NCBI RefSeq assembly: GCF_036017035.1
Contig: NZ_JAYXHS010000003.1
Span: 663,853 to 727,852, forward strand
Direction of reading: 5' to 3'
Source of the DNA: Viridibacterium silvisoli
GTDB lineage: Bacteria > Pseudomonadota > Gammaproteobacteria > Burkholderiales > Rhodocyclaceae
Length of the DNA: 64,000 bases
Position 1 is the first letter of the stretch, and every line of letters starts with the position of its first letter. The translations under genes and the position numbers were made by a program. This document shows positions 52,677 through 61,600 of this stretch, piece after piece. Below the pieces are notes generated by a model. That model did not search any database, was not told the DNA's origin, and was given only the letters and a program-made list of their open reading frames with translations.

Positions 52677-55600
52677 ATGGCCGAGATGAACAACCCGCAA
52701 CTGCAAGCCACCGTCCAACGCATCGAAGGCACTGCCTGGCGCAAGCTGCCCGATGGCCAGATGGTGGTGCTCAAGCCGGGCGATCACATCAACCCGGGGG
52801 ACGTGATCGTCACCAGCCATAACGGCCATGTAGAACTGGCACGTGCCAATGGCCCGGTGCTGGATATCGGCCCGGATCGCACCGTTCTGGCCGATCAGGA
52901 CGTGCTCGGCCAGGCCCCTGCGGACAAGTCCGAAGCCGCCATCCTGCCGCTCGACAGCGATGCCGAACGCGTCATCGCCGCCTTGAACGCTGGCCAGGAC
53001 CCTTTCGCAGCCGTGGATCCCGCAGCAGCCGGCCTGGGCGGTGGCGGTGCCGACAACGGCCACAGCTTCGTGGAATTGCTGCGTATCAGCGAAGCGGTCA
53101 GCCTGACGGGCGTTACAACCGGCGCCCCGCTGGAGCCCGCCGACACCTTCATCCTTCCCGGTAACGGCGACGCAGTACGCTCGGAAGAAGCCCCTGCGAC
53201 TCCGCCTGCCCCGCCCGCGCCCAACGTCATCGCACTCAGCACGGCAGCCGGCAGCTCGGTCACCGAAGGTGGCAGCATCGTCTACACGGTGACGGCGAGC
53301 AGCCCGGTCGTCGACCGGCCACTGGTCGTCACGCTGGCAGTCGGCAATACCAGCATCACCGTCACGATTCCCGTCGGAGCAAGCAGCGCCTCCAGCGCGC
53401 CCGTGCCCGTACGCGCCGACGACGCTTACGCGCAAGCCGACGACACGCTCACGGCAACCATCACCTCAGCCTCTGGTGGCGGCTTTGCATCCTATGAAAC
53501 CGGCGCGCCGGTAACGACCGTCGTACGCGACGACGCCGATGCAACCTCACTGAACCTGTCTGCCACACCTTCCGTCAGCGAGGGCGGCAGCATCGTCTAC
53601 ACCGCCACGCTCGGCAACGCGGCCGCTACGCCCGTCACCGTCACGCTCTCCAATGGCGCCAGCATCACCATCGCAGCGGGCGCAAGCTCGGGCTCGATTT
53701 CGGTCGCCGCCCCCGGCAATGATGTCTATGCAAATGGCACAACGGTATCGGTAACGATTACCGGCGCAAGCGGTGGTGGTTTCGAGAATCTCGCACCGAC
53801 GACTGCACCTGCTGTCACGCAGATCACCGACACGATAGACACGACCACCGTCACCCTCAGCGCACCCGGTAGCGCCCTTGAAGGCGCTGGCGTGGTCTTC
53901 ACCGCCAGCGTCAACAATCCGGTGAGCGGCAGCCCGCTCGTGCTGACCTTGTCCAACGGCGCCACGATCACCATTCCCGTCGGCGCCAGCAGTGCCAGCA
54001 GCGCCCCCGTGGTGCTGCGCGCGGATGACGCCTACGCGCAAGGCACGAGCAACGTCCCGGTCAGCATCGTGTCGCACTCGGGTGCCAACTTCGAGGCCCT
54101 CAATACCAGCAGCACCACGACGGTGTCCGTCACCGATGACAGTGACGCGACGACGGTCTCGCTCTCAGCCACGCCATCGGTTGCCGAGGGCGGCTCCATC
54201 ACCTATACCGCTACGCTGACCAGCGCTGCGGCTTCCACGGTCACGGTCACGCTCAACAATGGCGCAACGATCAGCATCGCCGCCGGCAGCACCACGGGCA
54301 GCGTCAGCGTTGCAGCGCCCACTGACGACGTGTATGTCGATGCCGGCTCCGTCAGTGCAAGCATCAGCAGCGCTACAGGCGGTGGCTTCGAAAACCTCAC
54401 CGTCAGCAGCACGCCTGCAAGCACCAGCATCACCGACACGCTCGATACCGTCACGGCCAGCCTGAGTGCCACGCCGAGCGTCGTCGAAGGCGCTGCCATC
54501 ACTTACACGCTGAGCCTGCCTGCGGTCGTCACGGGCTCGCCCGTCGTCGCCACGCTGTCGAACGGCGCGACCATCACGATCCCCGTAGGTAGCAGCAGCG
54601 GTACCACCAGTGTCACGGCGGCCGACAACGTCTACGCCGGTGGTGGCAGCGCTTCCGTCACGGTCAGCAATCTGTCGGGCGGCAACTTCGAGAACCTCGT
54701 CGCCAGCAGCACGCCAGCCAATACCACCGTCACCGACGACAGCGACACCACCACGGTCTCGCTGTCGGCCACGCCAAGCGTCTCGGAGGGTGGAAGCATC
54801 ATCTACACCGCGACGCTGACCAGCGCAGCAGCCACGGCAGTCACCGTCACGCTCAACACCGGTACGGTGATCACGATTGCGGCAGGCCAGCTCACGGGCA
54901 CGGCCACGGTCGCCGCACAGGGCGATGACGTCTATGTCGATGGTGCGCCTGTCTCGGCCTTCATCAGCACGGCAACGGGCGGCGGTTTCGAGAACCTGGT
55001 GCGCGATGCCACGCCGGTCACCACCAATGTGACGGACACCATCGACACGGTCACCGCCACGCTGACGGCTACGGCCAGCGTCGTCGAAGGCGGCTCCATC
55101 ACCTACACGCTGTCCCTGCCCGCCAATGTCACGGGCTCGGCCGTCGTTGCGACACTCTCCAACGGCCAGACGATCACCATCCCCGTCGGCAGCAGCAGCG
55201 GCACGGTCAGCGTGCCTGCCGGCGACAACGTCTATGCCGGTGGCGGTTCCGCTTCGGCCACCATCAGCACGCTCTCGGGCGGCAACTTCGAGAACCTCGT
55301 CGCCAGCAGCACGCCGGCCAACACGACGATCACCGACGATAGCGACACGACGACGGTATCGCTCAGCGCGACACCGAGCGTGGCCGAAGGCGGCTCCATC
55401 ACCTACACCGCGACGCTGACCAGCGCAGCAGCCACGGCAGTCACCGTCACGCTCAATACCGGCACGGTGATCACGATTGCAGCAGGCCAGACCACGGGCA
55501 GCGCCATCGTCGCAGCGCCTGGCGATGACGTATACATCGACGCCGGTTCAGTCTCGGCAGTGATCAGCACCGCGACCGGCGGGGGCTTCGAAAACCTCGT

Positions 55601-58600
55601 CAGGGATACCACGCCAGCCAGCACCAGCATCACCGACACGCTCGACACCACCACCGTCACGCTGACGGCGGCAGCAAGCGTCGTCGAAGGCGGCAGCATC
55701 GTCTACAGCGCTTCGCTCGACCACCCCGTGACCGGCAGCCCGCTGGTGCTGACACTGTCCAACGGCGCGACGATCACCATTCCCGTCGGCAGCAGCTCGG
55801 CCTCCAGCGCCGCCGTGAACGTGCGTGCCGACGACGCCTATGCGCAAGGCACGGTCACCCTGCCTGCAGTCAGCATCACTGCACACAGCGGTGGCAATTT
55901 CGAAACGCTCAACACCACGAGTACGGTCACTACGACAGTCACTGACGACAGCGACGTGACGACGGCAAGCATCAGCGGCCCGGCCAGCGTTGCCGAATCT
56001 GCTACGGCCAACTACACGGTCAGCCTGAGCAGCCCGGCCGGCACCAGCGTCACGATCCAGTTGGTGTACTCGGGCACCGCCAGCAATGGCTCCGACTTCA
56101 ACGGCGTCACCAGCGTCACCATTCCTGCCGGCGCCAGCAGCCAGTCGTTCAACATATCCGCGATCACCGATGGCCTGGCCGAAGGTGCCGAGAGCTTCAC
56201 CATCACCCTCGCCTCGCCCACGGGTGGCAACTTCGAGAACCTGGTCCTGGCAGCCGCCGGTGCCGGTGGCTCGGTCACGACAAACATCATCGATGGCGAT
56301 ACCTCCAACGTCAGCCTGTCGGCCACGCCAACCCTGACGGAAGCAGGCGGCAACATCACTTACACCGCCACGCTGACCCAGGCACCTGTCAGCGCACTGA
56401 CCGTCACGCTCAGCAATGGCGCAACGATCAACATCGCCGCCGGCGCGCTCACGGGCAGCGTCAACGTGCCGCTCGCTGCGCGCGACGATGCTTACGTCGA
56501 GACCGACTCGGTCAGCGCCACGATCAGCAGCATCAGCGGCGGCGGCATCGGTGTCGCCATCGATCCGACACCTGCCACCACGACGATCACCGACACGATA
56601 GACACCACGACGGTCACCCTGAGTGCCCCGGCCAGCGTCACGGAAGGCGGCACCATTACCTACACCGCCAACGTCAACAATCCGGTCACTGGCAGCCCGC
56701 TGGTGCTCACGCTGTCCAACGGCGCAACCATCACCATCCCGGTCGGTGCGAGCTCGGCCAGCAGCGCCCCGGTCAATGTGCGTCCTGATGACGCACTGGC
56801 CCAGGGCAGTGTTGCGACCACGGTCAGCATCACCAGCTACAGCGGTGGCAATTTCGAAGCACTCAACACCTCGAGCACGACCACCACCACGGTCAGCGAC
56901 GACAGCGACACCACCACGGTGTCGCTGGCAGCAACTCCTTCGGTCTCCGAAGGTGGAAGCATCATCTACACCGCGACGCTGACCAGCGCAGCCGCCACAG
57001 CAGTCACCGTCACGCTCAACACCGGCACGGTGATCACGATTGCCGCAGGCCAGCTCACGGGCACGGCCACCGTCGCGGCTCAAGGCGACGATGTGTATGT
57101 GGATGGCGCGCCCGTCTCGGCCTTCATCAGCACGGCAACGGGTGGCGGTTTCGAGAACCTCGTGCGCGATGCGACGCCGGTCACCACCAACGTCACCGAC
57201 ACCATCGACACGGTCACCGCCACGCTGACGGCTACGGCCAGCGTCGTCGAAGGCGGCTCGATCACCTACACGCTGTCCCTGCCTGCCAATGTCACGGGCT
57301 CGGCCGTCGTTGCGACACTCTCCAACGGCCAGACGATCACCATCCCCGTCGGCAGCAGCAGCGGCACGGTCAGCGTGCCTGCCGGCGACAACGTCTATGC
57401 CGGTGGCGGTTCCGCTTCGGCCACCATCAGCACGCTCTCGGGCGGCAACTTCGAGAACCTCGTGGCCAGCAGCACGCCAGCCAATACGACGATCACCGAC
57501 GACAGCGACACCACCACGGTCTCGCTGTCGGCCACGCCAAGCGTCTCGGAGGGTGGAAGCATCACCTACACCGCGACGCTGACCAGCGCAGCAGCCACGG
57601 CAGTCACCGTCACGCTCAACACCGGCACGGTGATCACGATTGCGGCCGGTCAGCTCACGGGGACGGCCATCGTCGCGGCTCAAGGCGACGATGTGTATGT
57701 GGACGGTGCGCCTGTCTCTGCCTTCATCAGCACGGCAACGGGTGGTGGTTTCGAGAACCTGGTGCGCGATGCGACGCCGGTCACCACAAACGTCACCGAC
57801 ACCATCGATACGGTCACCGCCACGCTGACGGCTACAGCTAGCGTCGTCGAAGGCGGCTCCATCACCTACACGCTGTCCCTGCCCGCGAACGTCACGGGCT
57901 CGGCCGTAGTTGCGACACTCTCCAACGGCCAGACCATCACCATCCCCGTCGGCAGCAGCAGCGGCACGGTCAGCGTGCCTGCCGGCGACAACGTCTATGC
58001 CGGTGGCGGTTCCGCTTCGGCCACCATCAGCACGATCTCGGGTGGCAACTTCGAGAACCTCGTCGCCAGCGGCACGCCGGCCAACACGACGATCACCGAC
58101 GACAGTGACGTCACGACGCTGTCATTGTCTGCTTCGCCTTCGGTCGCCGAGGGCGGCAACATCACCTACACGGCATCCTTGTCCAATGCTGCAGCCACGG
58201 CGCTCACCGTTACGCTCGACAACGGCGCGACGATCACCATCGCTGCCGGCGCGCTGACAGGCACGGTGTCGGTCGCAGCACCTACGGATGACGTGTATGT
58301 CGACGCGGGTTCCGTGTCGGCGGCCATCACGTCGACCGCTGGCGGCGGCTTCGAGTCGCTGTCGTTCAATCCCGCTGCAGTGGTGACAAGCATCACCGAC
58401 ACGATTGACACGACCACTGTCACGCTCACGCAATCGACCGCGTCGGTCCTTGAAGGCGCAAGCGTCACTTACACCGCGACCGTGAACAATCAGGTGCAGG
58501 GCTCGCCGCTGGTGGTGACCCTCTCCAACGGCCAGAGCATCACCATTCCCGTTGGTGCGACCAGCGCTTCGGCGCCCGCCTACACGCCTCGTGCAGACGA

Positions 58601-61600
58601 CTTCTACACGCAGGGCAATGGCTCTGTCGTCGTCGCGATCACCGGTACCTCTGGCGCCAGCTTCGAGGCGCTCAACACGAGCAGCACGGTCACCACGGCC
58701 ATCACTGAAGACAGCGATGCCACGACGGTCACGCTGACGCAGTCAGTCGCCTCCGTCACGGAAGGCGGCGCCGTTACCTATACCGCTACCGTTGATCACC
58801 AGGTGCAGGGTTCGCCGCTGGTGGTGACTCTCTCCAACGGCCAGAGCATCACCATTCCCGTTGGTGCGACCAGCGCCTCGGCCCCCGCCTACACGCCACG
58901 TGCAGACGATTTTTACGTGCAGGGCAATGGCTCGGTCGTCGTCGCGATCACGGGCACCTCTGGCGCCAACTTCGAAGCGCTCGACACGAGCAGCACGGTC
59001 ACCACGGCCATCACCGAAGACAGCGATGCGACGACGGTGACACTGACGCAGTCGGCTGCATCTGTCGTTGAAGGCGGCGCCGTGACCTACACGGCTAGCG
59101 TCGACCATCAGGTGCAGGGCTCGCCACTCGTGGTGACGCTCTCCAACGGCCAGACCATCACCATCCCGGTCGGCGCGAGCAGCGCCTCCTCTGCCGCCTA
59201 CACGCCACGCGCTGACGATGTGTACGTACAGGGCAGTGGCTCGGTGGTCGTGAGCATCACGGGGACGTCGGGCGCCACCTTCGAAGCGCTCAACACCACG
59301 AGCAGCGTCACGACAGCCATCACCGAAGACAGCGACGTCACGACCGTCGCCATCACGGGAGCAAGTTCGGTCGCGGAAGGTGCTTCGGCCACTTACACGC
59401 TGACCCTGTCCTCCGCAGCACAGAGCACGCCTGTGACTGTCACGCTGAGCTACTCGGGCACGGCCGCCAACGGTACGGACTTCACCGGCGTGACCACCGT
59501 CACCATTCCGGCGGGTTCGAACTCGGCCAATTTCAGCATTGCGACCATCGACGATTCGCTGGCCGAAGGCGCCGAGAGCTTCACGATCACGATGACAGGC
59601 GCATCGGGCGGCAACTTCGAAAGCCTGCAGATCGCGGGCGGCGCCGGCAGCGTCACGACCAGCCTGATCGACAATGACGGCACGCCTTCGCTGGTGGTCT
59701 CCGATGTCACCGTGGCGGAAGACGCAGGTTTTGCCGTCTTCCAGGTCAGCTTGTCGAACGCCAGTGCCACCGCCACGACCTTCTCCCTGGGGCTGGCCGC
59801 AGGCAGCGCTACGGCAGGCGCCGACTATGCCAATTCACTGGAGGTGTCGACCAACGGCGGTGCAAGCTGGAGCGCTGCGACGAGCGCCAGCATTGCAGCA
59901 GGCGGCGTTGGTCCGGTACTGGTCCGCGTGCCGGTGATCGATGACGCGATCGCCGACTCCGGCGAAACCTTCTCGCTGACCGCCACTGTCACCGCTGGCG
60001 CAACCGCCAACAGTGCGGCGACAGGTGTTGCGACGATCAACGACGAAACGACGCCCGACACGGTACTGGTGAGCATTGCCGGTCCGGCCGCCGTGGTGGA
60101 AGGCCTCTCGACGAGCAACTACACGGTGTCCCTGGGCCAGGCGGCTATCACGCCCATCACGGTCAATCTGACTTACACGGGTACTGCAGCCAATGGCACG
60201 GACTACACCGGCGTCGTCAGCGTGACGATCCCGGCCGGTGCGAGCAGCGCGACCTTCAGCCTGGCAACGATCGACGATGCGCTCGCAGATTCGGGCGAAA
60301 CCATCGTGGTGTCCCTGGGTTCGATCACGGGCGGTGGCTTTGAGGCCATCGCGGCGAATCCGTCCAGCAATAGCGTGACGACAACCCTCTCCGATGAAGC
60401 CACGCCGGACACGGTGTTGGTGAGCATCACGGGCCCCGCCTCCGTCATCGAAGGCACGGCCACCGGCAACTTCACGGTCAGCCTGGGCCAGACCGCAGCA
60501 ACCGCCGTGACGGTGAATCTCACCTACACGGGCACGGCTACCAACGGCACGGACTACTCCGGCGTCGTGAGTGTCACGATTCCAGCCGGTGCGAGCAGTG
60601 CAACCTTCAATCTCTCGACGCTGGATGATGCACTCGCCGATTCGGGCGAGACCATCGTGGTGTCCCTGGGTTCGATCACAGGCGGCGGCTTCGAGGCCAT
60701 CGCTGCGCACCCGACCAATAACAGTGTCACGACGACGATCAATGACGAAGCAACGCCAGACACGGTACTGGTGAGCCTCACAGGCCCTGCAACGGTCGTC
60801 GAAGGCAATACGACAGGCAACTACACGCTGTCGCTCGGCCAGGCGGCTGCGACGGCGGTGACGGTCAATCTGACCTACACCGGTACCGCTGCGAATGGCA
60901 CGGACTACACCGGCGTGGTGAGCGTCACAGTGCCTGCCGGTGCAACATCGGCGACCTTCAATCTCGCCACGATCGATGATGCCTTCGCGGATTCGGGCGA
61001 GACCATCATCGTCTCGCTCGGTTCGATTTCCGGTGGCGGCTTCGAAGCGATTGCCGCCAACCCGGCATCGAACTCCGTCACCACGACCATCTCCGACGAA
61101 GCCACGCCCGACACCGTGCTGGTGAGCATCGGCGGCCCGGCAACGGTCACCGAAGGCAACACGACGAGCAACTACACGGTCACGCTCGGCCAGGCGGCCG
61201 TCACACCTGTCACTGTGAATCTGACCTACACCGGTACCGCGACCAACGGCGCGGACTACACCGGCGTGGTGAGTGTCACGGTACCCGCTGGCGCCACCAC
61301 TGCAACCTTCACGATCCCGACCATTGACGATGCGCGTGCCGACTCGGGCGAAACCATCATCGTGACACTGGGCTCGATCTCGGGCGGTGGCTTCGAGGCC
61401 ATCGCTGCAAATCCGTCCGGCAATAGCGTCACCACGACCATCAATGATGAAGCAGTGCCCGATACGGTGCTGGTGAGCATCAGTGGTCCTGCATCGGTGG
61501 TGGAAGGCGCAGCCACGGGCAACTACACCCTGACCCTGGGCCAGGCCGCCTTCACGCCTGTCACGGTGAACCTCACCTACACGGGCACCGCGACCAATGG

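Noticed and set aside
55548..57683. 711-codon minus-strand frame within the adhesin
   Set aside because: Mirror of repeat codons (Gly/Asp/Arg-rich) in the adhesin; no start signal.
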